Below are positions 1-10,339 of a stretch of DNA of 64,000 nt, piece after piece (the first letter of the stretch is position 1; every line of letters starts with the position of its first letter). The position numbers and the translations under genes were made by a program. The notes under the pieces were generated by a model, which saw nothing but the letters and a program-made list of their open reading frames with translations, had not been told where the DNA came from and ran no database searches. The DNA comes from Trichomonas vaginalis G3 (Eukaryota; Parabasalia; Trichomonadida; Trichomonadidae), in the NCBI RefSeq assembly GCF_026262505.1, contig NC_067208.1, forward strand, positions 12,223,962-12,287,961, in the 5' to 3' direction.

Positions 1-118
1 GTTTGTTGGTATTATACCTAAAGACCCTGAACCAGAAGAACAAGCTCCTGTTATACAACAGCCTGAACCTGCACCACAGTCTAGTTGGCAACCAAATCCA
101 ACACCTCAACCGTATTAA
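1..118 (+). CDS. Small amphipathic virion-like protein, C-terminal end (partial at window edge)
   Basis: Open from the first base to a TAA at 116..118. The residues end in a Pro/Gln-rich tail (PEPEEQAPVIQQPEP and so on) identical in type to the last 39 residues of the 80-residue protein at 25265..25507 in element 2. The amphipathic N-terminal half lies outside the window. Role unknown; a minor capsid or membrane-active protein is a guess from the complete copy. Confidence 0.75.
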   Translation, partial: FVGIIPKDPEPEEQAPVIQQPEPAPQSSWQPNPTPQPY

Positions 119-193
119 AAAATTATATTTTTACCGTTCGATAGTAGTTGTATATGAAACTAAGTTCTAAGTAAAACGCATGGTATAATGGAA

Positions 194-970
194 TTATTCT
201 TTTTCTTCCATCTGTAGTAACCATACTTGAAAGTCTGAAATACTTCCACTTGGTGGTTCGTATAACTTTGTAGGTTTTTCGTAAAAGTCATTTGCCAAGC
301 ATAAGAAAGAGTTTTGGGCGCCAGAAAATGAAGCATGAACAATAATAGCATCTGGGTCGAAAACATTTTCATATGTTCCATTAGGGTTTTCGACTTCATA
401 ATAGTCCGGGTGTACTGGATATGCTGCAGGCTGATTTAACATCCTCATAAATCTATACCATGCCAAGTTGTTATATTTTGTAGAAATATAAACGTTTTCT
501 TCAAGGTCTTCTATTTTATTGATTTTAACAGTTGCGTTTTTCCTGTCATAAATAATATCGAGATGGTATTCTCCTTCGTCAATGTTAAACTGGTTTGCAT
601 ATTCAATATAGATATCATTTATTTTTTCTTGAAAAGCTTGAAGAGTTGTTTCTAAGTTTATAAGCAAATTAACTTGTAAAAGTTTTCCCTGTTCAAATTT
701 CTCATACATACGTTTTTCTTTGTTATAGTATCGAACTTCAAAACCGACCGTAAATGGGAAACCATGTATGGCTTCTGAAATGAACTTCATTCTACGAAAG
801 CCAATAGCTTTTGTGACAGATGGGTCTCTTAACCATCTTAATGGGTAGTCAAAACGATAGCCTTCATGCTTTACGGTCTCTGTCTCAAACTTTTGACCTA
901 CATTAGTAAAAAGTTCATCTAATGGTTTAGTTGTAGCAACTCTTGAATTTTCTTTTTCTATTGGAAGCAT
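194..970 (-). CDS. Maverick protein of unknown function (about 260-280 residues)
   Basis: Starts at an ATG only 18 bp from the divergent fibre gene. The protein has no signal peptide or membrane segment, is rich in aromatic residues, and has a well conserved middle (for example FDPDAIIVHASFSGAQ). I do not recognise a family. The sister gene is 25512..26360. Conservation in both elements and position beside the fibre suggest a structural or virion-associated role, but this is inference. It is not an obvious Ulp1/adenain-type protease. Confidence 0.7.
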   Translation of the reverse strand: MLPIEKENSRVATTKPLDELFTNVGQKFETETVKHEGYRFDYPLRWLRDPSVTKAIGFRRMKFISEAIHGFPFTVGFEVRYYNKEKRMYEKFEQGKLLQVNLLINLETTLQAFQEKINDIYIEYANQFNIDEGEYHLDIIYDRKNATVKINKIEDLEENVYISTKYNNLAWYRFMRMLNQPAAYPVHPDYYEVENPNGTYENVFDPDAIIVHASFSGAQNSFLCLANDFYEKPTKLYEPPSGSISDFQVWLLQMEEKE

Positions 971-988
971 ATTTTATCTATAATAAAA
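971..988. promoter_or_regulatory. 18-bp bidirectional promoter candidate
   Basis: The whole spacer between two divergent ATGs is 18 bp of A/T with a central TCTA, and is close to palindromic (TTTTAT...ATAAAA). The same spacer with a single base change recurs at 26361..26378. Both genes must be started from within or around this block, so any 5' untranslated leaders are extremely short or overlap the opposite gene. Function inferred from position only. Confidence 0.5.
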
Positions 989-2727
989 ATGTCAAATGAA
1001 ACAGCGTCTATGAGAGAAATACAACACAACCGACAACTCATTATGCAAGCTCTAAATAAGAACACAACAAACTTTTCAAACTATTCTAAGATATCTGAGT
1101 CATTGAAAGGGGGTGACTTAAAACTGACAATAAACCCTATAACAGATGAGTTTCTATTTCAAGACAATAAGAACAATACTGTCTGTATAAATCCAACAAA
1201 AGGAACTTTAAACGAGAAACCTATAAATGAACTTCTTTTGAAAGCAGATGTTGACAACAAAGCTGACAAAGAATATGTAGACGATGCAATAGCAAAAGAA
1301 GAAGAAAGAGCTAACAATGCTTATGCAACAAAAGAACATACTCATCCTGAACTAGCAGACAAAACATATGTTGACAATAAAATGTCAAGTGAAGTGACAA
1401 GAGCTGAAAACGAATATTCTAAAAAGACTCATATACATTATATTAACCAAATACCAAGTCTTAAGGAAACATTAGAGACAAAAGCAGATAAGACTCATAC
1501 ACATACCATTGCAAATATTACAAACTTACAAGAAACCTTAAACAGGAAAAGTGACGTTGGACATACACATACCATTGCAAATATTACAAACTTACAAGAA
1601 ACCTTAAACAGGAAAAGTGACGTTGGACATACACATTCTATATCTGAAATAACAGACTTAAACGTTAGCCTTGAAAAGAAAGCAGATAAAACATATGTCA
1701 ATGAAATATACCAAAGTTTGATAGGAACAACAAAAAATATTGAAACTATTGTTGGTGACTTTTCTGTCAATGAAGAAAATAAATATTTTAGATGGCAGTT
1801 TGTACAGTCCTTAAAAAATGGTACACGGTGTAAACTCATTCCGAAAAATAACAATGAAATGTATGTAAGCTATAAAAAAATGATGGTACACAAGTTAAAG
1901 TTCCATTAGACAACAACTGCTACTTAAACTTATATGGAGACGAACAAAAGAAATATTTAAGAGTTTATGAAATGGCAGATATGACATTGCCTGACCCAGC
2001 TCCAGCACCACATTATTATGACTATGGAGATGACGACAGAACACCACATGTAGATGAACAAAAGCTAACATTATATTTAGATTATTATAGATATAAAAGA
2101 TATAATGCAATAGAAAAAACGAGAATAGTATATTATTATACAGATGACAGAAATAAATATTATAGTCAAGATTTTACCTACCCTGAAAACATAAGATTAT
2201 ATTATAAAAAATATTCTGACACAAACCAGAAGAAACCTGAAATAGTTGCACTATATTTTAAGTTCAAAAGAGACAATCCTATAATATCTCATATGTTTGA
2301 TTTAATGAACCCAGTAGGTTCTATTTATACATCTATGGAAGCAAGAGGTCCTCAAGTAATGTTTGGTGTTGGTGCATGGGAACAAATAGTCGACAGGTTT
2401 TTGTATTGTGCAAACTCTTCAAAGGAAACAGGTGGAAGTAAAACGATTTCAGGTGAAAATTTACCTGCACACAGTCACTACATAGATTTAAGTACATCTC
2501 AAGCAGGTTGGCATAAGCATAGATATTGGGATTGGTCAGGAATGACAAAAGGTAAAGGATATGATGTTAAAGACGACGTTAAGTTTGCTATAAATTGTTA
2601 CTGGGATGACACGCAGGGAGAAGGAAACCATACACATTTCGTTTCAGGATATACGCAAACAACGGGACAAAGTAAAGAATACATGCCACCTTACATGACA
2701 GTTTACGCATGGTATAGAATTGCTTAG
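989..2727 (+). pseudogene. Fibre protein with phage tail-collar-like C-terminus (element 1 copy)
   Basis: The N-terminal part has repeats of about 20 residues carrying HTHTIANITNLQETL and KADKTYV-type motifs, typical of trimeric fibre shafts. The C-terminal part has PVGSIYTSMEARGP, FGVGAWEQIVDRFLY and ENLPAHSHY, the signature of a phage tail-collar domain (Pfam Collar type). It probably encodes the receptor-binding fibre of the virus-like particle. It ends overlapping the convergent integrase by 4 bp. This copy is broken. Assignment of fibre role is from motif recognition plus family knowledge. Confidence 0.75.
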
Positions 2728-3682
2728 TCGTCATTTTCAACTTCTTTAGCATATTCGTCAGGAGTTGTCTTATATTTGTTAGGAACTGTCTTTGAAAGTA
2801 TACCACCTTGAACTTTGACAAGTTTGAAACGAGGTCTGACAATAGTAGTTTTATCTTCTGCTTGCAGTGTGTACATTTTGCCATGTTTGCCTAAAACTTC
2901 ATAATATTCTCTTGTATACTTTCTTCTATTTTTACGAACACGAATGTGAGTACCTGTCGGGTTCCCATTGTTGTCATAGTCAATAGTATTTTCATATGGG
3001 TCGCGTTTAGGTATTTCTATTTTTACTTTGTCACCTTTCTGAAGTTTGAAGCCCGGCATTCTTTCTTGTTTGTCTCTTTTGACTAAATTATTAAATATAT
3101 AGTCTTTCTCTAAGTCAGGGTTGTTTTTCATTTCTTCGGGGGAGTGGTTTCCCAAACCTTTTTGTTTACGGTTATTGTAAATATTTAAAACTTGTCTCAT
3201 CTTTGCCATGGAGAAGTGTCTATATTTGTCGTCATATGACATTTCATTTGCTTCACCACCTTGTGGTTGGTTTAAGTCTCTTAACATTTTTATACAACCG
3301 TCAATGACACCAAGAGCAGAATGGTTTTGGTCGACAATGAAATATTGGTTTACATTTTTTGAACGCAGATAGTTTTTTACATCAATCTGATTTGAAAGAA
3401 CTTTCACAGTCAGATGTCAGTTTTGTTGGATGGTATTTGTCAACGAATATTGTCAAAGCAGTTTTTACATCTAAAATTTTTGGACCATAATGGTATGGCT
3501 TCACAGTATCTTGTGTTTTGACCAACAAATATTAACCAGTATGGAGGTCCATCTGTTCTAACTCTCGGAATGTTTTCCAAGATATCCATAAACCAAGCAT
3601 TTGGTGTTGAACTAAAGATTTTTATCATGAGTGCTTTTTTTGTTGCCTTAGAAACATAGGGGTCCTTGTTTGGATTCGTCAT
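2724..3682 (-). pseudogene. int: Retroviral-type integrase (element 1 copy)
   Basis: rve-family integrase that would insert the element into host DNA. Visible are the catalytic-core segment, a His/Ser/Lys-rich middle (KYRHFSMAKMRQVLN), and a basic SH3-like C-terminal segment (KKGDKVKIEIPKRDP-like, then YYEVLGKHGKMY) expected for target or end-DNA binding. Convergent with the fibre gene. The copy is broken. The better-preserved sister is 28045..29004. Confidence 0.85.
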
Positions 3683-3698
3683 TTTTAACCCATAAGAA

Positions 3699-4101
3699 AT
3701 GGGTTTATTTGGTGCATTAGCAGGAGTTGCATCCAGATTTTTGCCCGCAGTGGGAACAATAGCCAGAGGTGTATTTGGAGTTGGAAGGAAGATTTTGAGT
3801 ACATTAGGTATACTTAAAGAGAAAGCACAACCTATTATACAAACTGTACAGAAAGGTTGGGATGTAGCACGAGATGCAACAAATCTTTATTCCAAATCCT
3901 GAAACAAGAGGAAAAGTTCAAGGATGGATGGACAATGTAGGAAGACAAGCAGGAAACTATTATAACAAAGCAAATGACTACTATAACCAAGCAGGACACT
4001 ATATGGACCAAGGTGAAAGATTCTTTAACAGAGGATATAACCATGCACAACAGTGGGTAAACAATAACCAACCTCAACCGCCTCAAACGTGGGGAATGTA
4101 A
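3699..4101 (+). pseudogene. Amphipathic Gly/Ala-rich small virion-like protein (element 1 copy)
   Basis: Starts MGLFGALAGVASRFLPAVG, a glycine-punctuated amphipathic helix, followed by a Tyr/Asn/Gln-rich tail (YYNKANDYYNQAGHY). It lies 16 bp from the divergent integrase start. The layout recalls small membrane-lytic minor capsid proteins such as adenovirus protein VI, but no homology is claimed. This copy looks broken; 29022..29423 is the comparison copy. Confidence 0.6.
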
Positions 4102-4120
4102 AGTTTTTTATTGAGATGAA

Positions 4121-4273
4121 ATGAACAATGCAGCATTGAGACAAATAAGTTCAAGATGGATTTGTCGGCTTCCAGCAGTTACACCACGTGTTTGTAAAGT
4201 TCTTCCTATACCTCAGGAAGTTTTAGACCGACTTAAAAAACCTAAACAACCAGTTGAAAACAAACCAAACTAA
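4121..4273 (+). CDS. 50-residue basic protein of unknown function
   Basis: Short ORF starting MNNAALRQ with a Pro-rich C-terminus (LKKPKQPVENKPN). It follows the preceding gene by 19 bp and is preceded by the motif ACTGAGATGAA or a one-base variant, which also precedes the next gene. A 51-residue sister exists at 29443..29598. Conservation of frame and length in both elements argues that it is real. Function unknown. Confidence 0.6.
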   Translation: MNNAALRQISSRWICRLPAVTPRVCKVLPIPQEVLDRLKKPKQPVENKPN

Positions 4274-4292
4274 AATTTTTTACTGAGATGAA

Positions 4293-4877
4293 ATGACCGA
4301 AGAAGTTGAAACGGTAGATTTGACACCACAAACAAAAAGTTCAGAACCATTGTCAAAACCTGTCAAAGAACTTACAGATGAAGAGAAAAATTCAATAATA
4401 GAAAGTGCCAGGTCTGGAAATACAAACCCTAACTACAAAGTCACTTTTCATAAAAATGGAACGGCTAGTATCTCAAAAAAGAAACAGACTCTCACAAATA
4501 AAATATTGAAGTCTGAAGGAGCTTTCGAGACAACAGATGGAAAAGTTTACTTCACTGACCAACAGTTCATTATAGAACATCTCATTGACTTAGAGTTGAA
4601 ATATTCTAAACTTTACAACAAACACAAAAAGTTGAAAGGAAAACAAAAACAAATGGCATATGATATTTATGAAGATGTTGACGACACAACTGTTCCTGCA
4701 AGTGAAGTAAAGTCAGAGGAACCGAAAAGTGACGAAAAACCGATAGAAGAAGAAAAACCAAAAACTGAAGATAAACCAAAACCAAAGTTTAGTTTGGAAA
4801 CTAAGCCAAGTCAACCTTCATTAGCTGGTATGGGTTGGCGTCAAAGACTTATGGCAGCAGGCAGTTATGTAAAGTAA
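4293..4877 (+). CDS. Acidic coiled-coil protein with conserved C-terminal tail
   Basis: 194 residues. The N-terminal third is acidic and Thr/Ser-rich (EEVETVDLTPQT). The middle has a predicted helix/coiled coil (EHLIDLELKYSKLYNKHKKLKG). A Lys/Glu/Pro-rich linker follows, then a strongly conserved tail LAGMGWRQRLMAAG. The tail is identical in the element 2 copy and looks like a docking peptide. Function unknown; a scaffold or capsid-associated protein is possible. It directly precedes the polymerase with a TTTTTATTTTTAT start-proximal block. Confidence 0.65.
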   Translation: MTEEVETVDLTPQTKSSEPLSKPVKELTDEEKNSIIESARSGNTNPNYKVTFHKNGTASISKKKQTLTNKILKSEGAFETTDGKVYFTDQQFIIEHLIDLELKYSKLYNKHKKLKGKQKQMAYDIYEDVDDTTVPASEVKSEEPKSDEKPIEEEKPKTEDKPKPKFSLETKPSQPSLAGMGWRQRLMAAGSYVK

Positions 4878-4907
4878 AGAAAAAAATATTTTTTTATTTT
4901 TATAAAA

Positions 4908-7055
4908 ATGCCCCCATATAGAATGGACAGAAAGTCTGCTAGAATAAAAGCAGAGTTACAAAGATATGGTTGGGGAGTTTCGAAGAAGTTTAAATATAGG
5001 AAGGGAAGACCCATAAAAGTCTATGACAAATTGTCTGGTCTTCGCTACGAAATGGATTTGGAAACAGCACGTGCCAATTATCCAAACAGACTAGAGAGGT
5101 TAGAAGAAAACGTCTTATGGACATGCCTTTCGATGTTAGTGAACCTCAAGTTGAAGGACACGACGGCTTTGCCAGATTCTACTGGAAACATGACGAACAA
5201 TTGCATCCTTTGAGAAGGAAAAAAGGAAAAGGTGAAGACGCACATGCTCCCATGGAAAGAACAAGATATGCATATGAAAAGTATCGTGAAGTTAGAAGTC
5301 AAATTACATCTGGTCGAACCTTTACAGTAAACTTTGACGAAGGAAAGAACAAAGAAGGCTTCATGGGTGTACTTGCTGCCATACAAGACGGAAATAAGAA
5401 AGGACACAATCTCAGATTGACCATAACAGATTTGGATGGTCACATTTACTATGCACATGGCAATGAACAAACAGCCGCAAAACTTCTTGACGCTTTCAAG
5501 ACTACAAAGAGAGAACAAATGGTTGACTCCGACTCAGACATTTTGAATGCAATTGAAGGAATTGCAAGTGTCAAGTTCGAATGGTACCAACCTAACCTCA
5601 AGCAGTCAGACAACATGCTGGATACTTCCCTTCATAAATAAGTCTGACATTGACTTGACAAGGTATGGAATTTACAATTCAATTGAAACAATTGTCAATG
5701 AACCTTGCATTCTTACATGTCTCAGAACTCTGGTCTTGTTACAGATGAGAAGATGAAGTATCTTGAGTCATGTGTGAAGACAAGGTACATTCTCAGAGGT
5801 CAATTGGCAAAAATTGCACCGTTGGCAAATGTCAATATCCGAGTCAACATACCTAGCTAAAGGTTCTTCACATGACGACTATGTTGTTGAGTTCAATTTA
5901 CCATGGTTGAAGATTGTAATTGTCCACAACCACTTCATGTTGAACGAAAGTCTTACAAACCCATTGTTCGGAAAAGGCAAGTGCAACATTGTCAGAGCTG
6001 TAAACATTCTTTTCGAGAAAGGTTTGTTGGAACCAATTCCAGATGACAAGCTGACAGAAACTTTTGTACCAAAAGACGAAACAAACTTTTCATTGTTGGT
6101 AAGACCAAAAGTTGTTCCAGACAAAGTTCTAGTACAAAAGAAGTACACAGTTCCACAAGGAGTTGGTATGTTCGGATACCAACCTGAACCAGAAGAACTT
6201 CCAATGAGGTTGCAAGAACTTCAAGATGCTATAAACAAACTTCCATTGAGACATCCAATTGACGTCAAATTGTATTGGAGAGCATCTGAGTTAGGTCAGA
6301 AGGTTTTATATGAAACAGGTTGCTTCGATGATGTTTATGAGATAACAGGAGAAGTTTCTCAGAAGATAAGAGACTCACTTGAATTTCCACAAACTGGACC
6401 AATTGGTTGCGACAAGTTCGACTCAGATGAAAAGATATACTATGTCGACCTTAACGCTGCATACATGAGGTTTGTCCAATATATTCCGACTGGAATTCCA
6501 AACGAAGATGGTGAGTTCCCGGGAAGGAACTATACAGTTGGAAAAGTTATACAACAACTGTATGATATTAGGAAAGCTTCAAACCCCAAACTTGCAATGA
6601 CACTCAAATTGCTTATGAATTCGACATGGGGATATTCCATTAAGAAACCTCAAGAGATGAAGAGTAAACATTATGAGAAGGTCGACAACTTTGTTGAAAG
6701 GTTTTCTCCTTTTGTTTTGAAGTACGAATTCACTCAAGGTCAAAGTGGCTTAGTAACCACATTAAAACCTATTGTCGAACATTGGTCTTACCCTCAGTTC
6801 GCAAAGGCAGTCCTTGACAACTACAATGAGTTCTTCTCGGAAGTCAAATCGAAAGTCAAGGTTTACTATGAGAACATTGACGCACTCATGACGAACGAAG
6901 AAGGATACAACAAACTCATTGAAATGGGTTTAGTCGGTGAGAAGATGGGTCAATTCAAATTGGACAAAATTTTCACCGAAGTTCATGTCCTCTCCAAGCG
7001 TAAGTACTGGGGTGTTAAAGAAGATGGTGAAATAGTTAAACATTGCATGAAGTAA
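4908..7055 (+). pseudogene. polB: Family B DNA polymerase (element 1 copy)
   Basis: Protein-primed type DNA polymerase that would replicate the element. Recognisable blocks are YYVDLNAAYMRF (motif A region), KLLMNSTWGYS (motif B region) and a motif-C-like segment near the C-terminus, all matching the 714-residue copy at 30234..32378. Start preceded by a TTTTTATTTTTATAAAA block directly before the ATG. This copy is broken in more than one place. Confidence 0.88.
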
Positions 7056-7078
7056 AAACATTTTTATTCGAATTTGAA

Positions 7079-7315
7079 TTAAAATGTGGGAATTCTTGGG
7101 AACGGGAAAGGCTTATTTACTTGAGGAACAGGTAAAGGTGGTGGTGGTGGCAACCAGTCCATTTTATATTCCTTCCTAGCTAATTTCCGTTTAATTTCAT
7201 GGTCGCCCTCGGAGTCTTTGAATCGGACAGGTCGAGTTACACCATTCTTGGTCTCAAACTCATATATAACCTGTTTGTCTGTATTTTCGTCGACTATGGC
7301 ACGAGACACGAACAT
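7079..7315 (-). CDS. 78-residue Pro-tailed cargo protein, unknown
   Basis: ATG chosen at 7315 (MFVSRAIVDENTDKQ), because longer readings need a non-ATG start. Charged N-terminal half, then DWLPPPPPLPVPQVNKPFPFP. Divergent from 7346..7609 with 30 bp between. It has no counterpart in element 2, so it belongs to the cargo inserted between polymerase and ATPase. Function unknown. Confidence 0.5.
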   Translation of the reverse strand: MFVSRAIVDENTDKQVIYEFETKNGVTRPVRFKDSEGDHEIKRKLARKEYKMDWLPPPPPLPVPQVNKPFPFPRIPTF

Positions 7316-7345
7316 TGACCAAACGGACAAAAAGTGTCATTTCGG

Positions 7346-7609
7346 ATGGTCAAGCAGCCAATCGCATTCGAGCACTTCGAAGAAGCCTTACGTTCCAAGG
7401 GAGAGGGTGTCTGGTGCAAGGCAGAGGTCATGAGACTCTACGAGCAGTACATCCTCAATGCCTGGGAGGACAAATCGTCCTTGAATTGGCAATTCTACCA
7501 ACTCCTCTGGGACGACCTCCTACGCAACTGGGATAACGAAAGAGCCCAATTCAAAGGTCGGGAACTAATTTTCCAAATTACCATTAATTTAACATACTTA
7601 TCCAAATAA
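7346..7609 (+). CDS. 87-residue cargo protein, unknown
   Basis: ATG chosen at 7346 (MVKQPIAFEHFEEALRSKG). The protein is rich in Trp and Tyr (VWCKAEVMRLYEQYILNAW, LLWDDLLRNW) and looks helical, compatible with a small DNA- or protein-binding fold. The base composition here is less AT-rich than in the backbone genes. Divergently paired with 7079..7315. No family recognised. Confidence 0.5.
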   Translation: MVKQPIAFEHFEEALRSKGEGVWCKAEVMRLYEQYILNAWEDKSSLNWQFYQLLWDDLLRNWDNERAQFKGRELIFQITINLTYLSK

Positions 7610-7658
7610 ACACCTAAATTTACTTGGGGTTTTCCCCTAAAATAAAATTTTTTTACTC

Positions 7659-8348
7659 TTAGAACCACTCGAGGTTCTCCTTACGGTTGTTGAGCTTGTC
7701 ACCGTCAATGTGTCTGACCTTCGTCTTCTTGTCTGGATTTGGAACCCATTGAATTGCGACAAGCTTGCCCATGGAAATTGAACCGTGATTCCGAAGGTTA
7801 AGGTTCAAGTGTCCCAAGTTGTTGAGGACTGGGGTAAGAACCTTGCCTGTCTCCTTGTTGCGGATTTGGTATGGGTAGGGTTGGGAAATTTCGTAAGCGT
7901 CATCGATAACAAGGGTTGCCCAAACTTCCTCTTCTTCGTGTTTCTCTTCTTCCTCTTCTTCCTCTTCTTCCTCTTCTTTGATAATACCTTCGGCAATTCT
8001 GTGTTCACGAATTACGGTGTTGGAGGTTCTGTCCTTTCCGAGTGCCGCCCAGATGGTGTCAATCTCTTCGAAGAAACGGTAGATGAGTCGGGCAAGGTTT
8101 TGGTTCTCTGTGTCGTATTGGCGCAAGGTTTCCGCGAAATCGTTCAGGACTTTCTCATTGGAAGCTTGGTTCATGAGGACATTGGCTTTGAGATTGGTTA
8201 TCTCTAACATAAGACTACTTTGGAGAGTCTTAATGGTGTTTGTCAGATGAGCGTTCAATTGGACAATTTGAAGTTGAACTGGGCGCTTGTCTGGCAACCT
8301 TGAAAGGACATCTGCCATTGTGTTCGGCTTCGGTGCTTGTTCGGACAT
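7659..8348 (-). CDS. Coiled-coil protein with HNH-like C-terminus
   Basis: 229 residues, ATG at 8348. Residues 1-115 are helical and coiled-coil-like. A run of about twelve Glu (EEEEEEEEEE) follows at about 126-137. Residues 145-229 resemble the NUMOD4/HNH module of homing-type endonucleases: IRNKETGKVLTP, then VAIQWVPNP and RHIDGDKLNNRKENLEW. In known families that module nicks DNA and spreads the gene. Fusion to a coiled coil is unusual. It occupies the same cargo position as the HNH gene 32435..33019 of element 2 but lies on the opposite strand. Confidence 0.65.
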   Translation of the reverse strand: MSEQAPKPNTMADVLSRLPDKRPVQLQIVQLNAHLTNTIKTLQSSLMLEITNLKANVLMNQASNEKVLNDFAETLRQYDTENQNLARLIYRFFEEIDTIWAALGKDRTSNTVIREHRIAEGIIKEEEEEEEEEEEKHEEEEVWATLVIDDAYEISQPYPYQIRNKETGKVLTPVLNNLGHLNLNLRNHGSISMGKLVAIQWVPNPDKKTKVRHIDGDKLNNRKENLEWF

Positions 8349-8380
8349 CGAAAAAATGAAGTGGTTTGAGAATGACGGTT

Positions 8381-8965
8381 TTACTTCAAAAAGCTTGTTA
8401 TGACGGTTAAGTCATACAACAAGTTTAAAATAATATCTTGTTCTTCTTCTGAACGTTTGTTGTCTCTTCCGATAAAAGTTTCGAACATGAGAACCAAAAA
8501 ACGTTTTTTGAGATTGTGGAAGAGTTCAGGCAAACGTTCATATTCTGGATATGTTGGGAGCAGTTCAAAACATCTGAGCTGACTTTCGGACAAAATTGGG
8601 ACAATGTCAGAAAATTCATCTTTGGTCGGACTGCTTGAAGGTAAGTCCCTTACATGTAAGTAGCTCTGGTAAAGTCTTCTCATTTCTGCTAACTTTTGGA
8701 GTATAGCTTCGTAGTTTAGAAGTTTTAATTTTAATTGTCTTATTCCACTCTTGACATCTAAACGGTAACTATCCATGAGGTCAAGAGTAGCTTTGGTAGC
8801 TTTAAGTGGAGCTATCTGTTCCTTGACCTCTGCAATTTTGGTTGCAATTGTGGTTTGAGCTCCTTCAAGTTCGCCGTCTATGTCGTTCTCAACGTCTTCA
8901 ACCATGGCTTGAAACTCTTCATCGGTCCATTGAGATTGGTGTGGGACGAATTTAACTTGCTTCAT
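8381..8965 (-). CDS. 194-residue coiled-coil cargo protein, unknown
   Basis: ATG at 8965. The N-terminus is MKQVKFVPHQSQWTDEEF. Residues 30-110 are heptad-like (AEVKEQIAPLKATKATL, LKLKLLNYEAILQKLAEM). The C-terminal third is hydrophobic/helical (KKRFLVLMFETFIG). No signal peptide or membrane helix is convincing. It has no counterpart in element 2. Lies 32 bp upstream of the HNH-like gene on the same strand, so possibly co-expressed. Function unknown. Confidence 0.55.
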   Translation of the reverse strand: MKQVKFVPHQSQWTDEEFQAMVEDVENDIDGELEGAQTTIATKIAEVKEQIAPLKATKATLDLMDSYRLDVKSGIRQLKLKLLNYEAILQKLAEMRRLYQSYLHVRDLPSSSPTKDEFSDIVPILSESQLRCFELLPTYPEYERLPELFHNLKKRFLVLMFETFIGRDNKRSEEEQDIILNLLYDLTVITSFLK

Positions 8966-9007
8966 TCAAAAAAATGAAAAAAATGTTTTTATTCTAAACG
9001 TTAAGGT

Positions 9008-9373
9008 TTACTGAACTGGTTGGATGTCGCCTTCACAGGTTATGTAGAACGGCTGACCCGAGAAGTGAAGGAGACCCTTGAGAATTTGGTTCATTCTTGG
9101 GAAAGGGTTCTCTCTGTTTGGAAGTAGTATCCAAGGACGCTTGGCAAAGAACTTTATAATGGCTTCCTTCTTTGCTTGCTTTATGTCGTCGAAAGGAGTG
9201 TTTTCTGGTATTTGAATTGGAATTCCGGTCGAAGTCTCGAGATTCAAGGCAGCCCTTCCCGTTATCCAACCGTTAACAAGCTTGCCTTTTACATTCTGCC
9301 TGAGGAAGTCTTTAACAAGCTCGTTAATTTCAATTAGGTAAATTGCCTCGTCGGTAGGTTCGACCTCGACCAT
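9008..9373 (-). CDS. 121-residue cargo protein, unknown
   Basis: ATG at 9371..9373 (MVEVEPTDEAIYLIEINEL), immediately next to a tandem repeat block that must hold its promoter. Helical N-terminus, then WITGRAALNLETSTGIPIQIP and a hydrophobic C-terminus. A short stretch at about 36380..36440 of element 2 (IYLIELPEPSE-like on the minus strand, also beside a tandem repeat) may be a remnant of a relative; this is weak. No family recognised. Confidence 0.5.
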   Translation of the reverse strand: MVEVEPTDEAIYLIEINELVKDFLRQNVKGKLVNGWITGRAALNLETSTGIPIQIPENTPFDDIKQAKKEAIIKFFAKRPWILLPNRENPFPRMNQILKGLLHFSGQPFYITCEGDIQPVQ

Positions 9374-9686
9374 TGCTACTGTCAGTAAAAGTACTGCTAC
9401 TGTCAGAAAAAGTACTGCTACTGTCAGTAAAAGTACTGCTACTGTCAGTAAAAGTACTGCTACTGTCAGAAAAAGTACTGCTACTGTCAGTAAAAGTACT
9501 GCTACTGTCAGTAAAAGTACTGCTACTGTCAGTAAAAAGGAAAATTTGAGAGGGTTTTCGACGATAAAGTACTGCTACTGTCAGTAAAAGTACTGCTACT
9601 GTCAGTAAAAGTACTGCTACTGTCAGAAAAAGTACTGCTACTGTCAGTAAAAGTACTGCTACTGTCAGTAAAAGTACTGCTAGTAG
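9374..9686. repeat. 21-bp tandem repeat block (about 14 copies)
   Basis: Unit GCTACTGTCAGTAAAAGTAC plus one base, repeated about eight times, then a 30-bp interruption near 9537..9566, then about six more units. Two unit versions alternate (CAGTAAAAG and CAGAAAAAG). It separates two divergent genes. An unrelated tandem repeat sits at the matching place in element 2 (36456..36740). Confidence 0.9.
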
Positions 9687-9730
9687 CAGAGATTTTTATC
9701 GTTGTGGTCCGACGATTAAGCCACAAACGA

Positions 9731-10310
9731 ATGTCCCACGTCCCACCAACCGAGTCCATTCCCAAACCAGAGGAACCTAAAGAACCACAACAGTCTCCTC
9801 AGCAACCTCAGTTCCAGCAAGTACCTCCGAATTACTACCAATTTCCACCTCAAGGTTACTACCCACCACAAGGCTTCCCGAACTACCCTCCTCAGCCTAT
9901 GCCTTACTTCCCCAACCCTTGGATGTTCCAGCAAGCTCCACCCCAGCAATTCCAATCTCAATCCAAATCGAAGAGAGACCAAGAGTTCGAAGAAGGTCTG
10001 AACCGCTTACGCAAAGATTATGCCACAGCCCCGATGGAAGATGACAGGCTTTCAGTCTCTTCCCTCAAATCGACTGATTCGACTCGCACCACAGATTCGG
10101 TCAAAGACAGAGACGACTACCTCAAGCAGTCTGAGAGACTCTTCATCCTACAATCATTTACAGTTGGAGCTCTCAAGAACATGCGCAAATTACGAAGGTC
10201 AGACACCAGCTGGAGACCGCAAAACAGACATACTCACAAGAGCCGTCCAACTGGTCAAGACAAAGACTGAGATAGTCGACTTCATTCTTGCAGCTTGCCC
10301 ATACAAGTAA
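9731..10310 (+). pseudogene. Pro/Gln/Tyr-rich cargo protein (broken)
   Basis: ATG chosen at 9731 (MSHVPPTESIPKPEEP). Residues 12-85 are low-complexity Pro/Gln/Tyr (QQVPPNYYQFPPQGYYPPQG), like viral or prion-like assembly domains. A Ser/Thr/Asp segment and a helical C-terminus follow. The coding signal is not continuous over the region. A 25-residue relative of the N-terminus follows the tandem repeats in element 2 (36751..36828). The upstream 26-bp stretch GCCACAAACGAATGTC... is a short dispersed repeat also present at 33211..33262. Function unknown. Confidence 0.5.
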
Positions 10311-10339
10311 AAAAAATAAACAATTACGAGTTAAACTTT

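Noticed and set aside
9374-9686. CRISPR-like regular repeats
   Set aside because: Units are contiguous 21-mers without spacers, and the context is a eukaryotic transposon; a plain tandem repeat. The same applies to 36456..36740 and 46748..46945.
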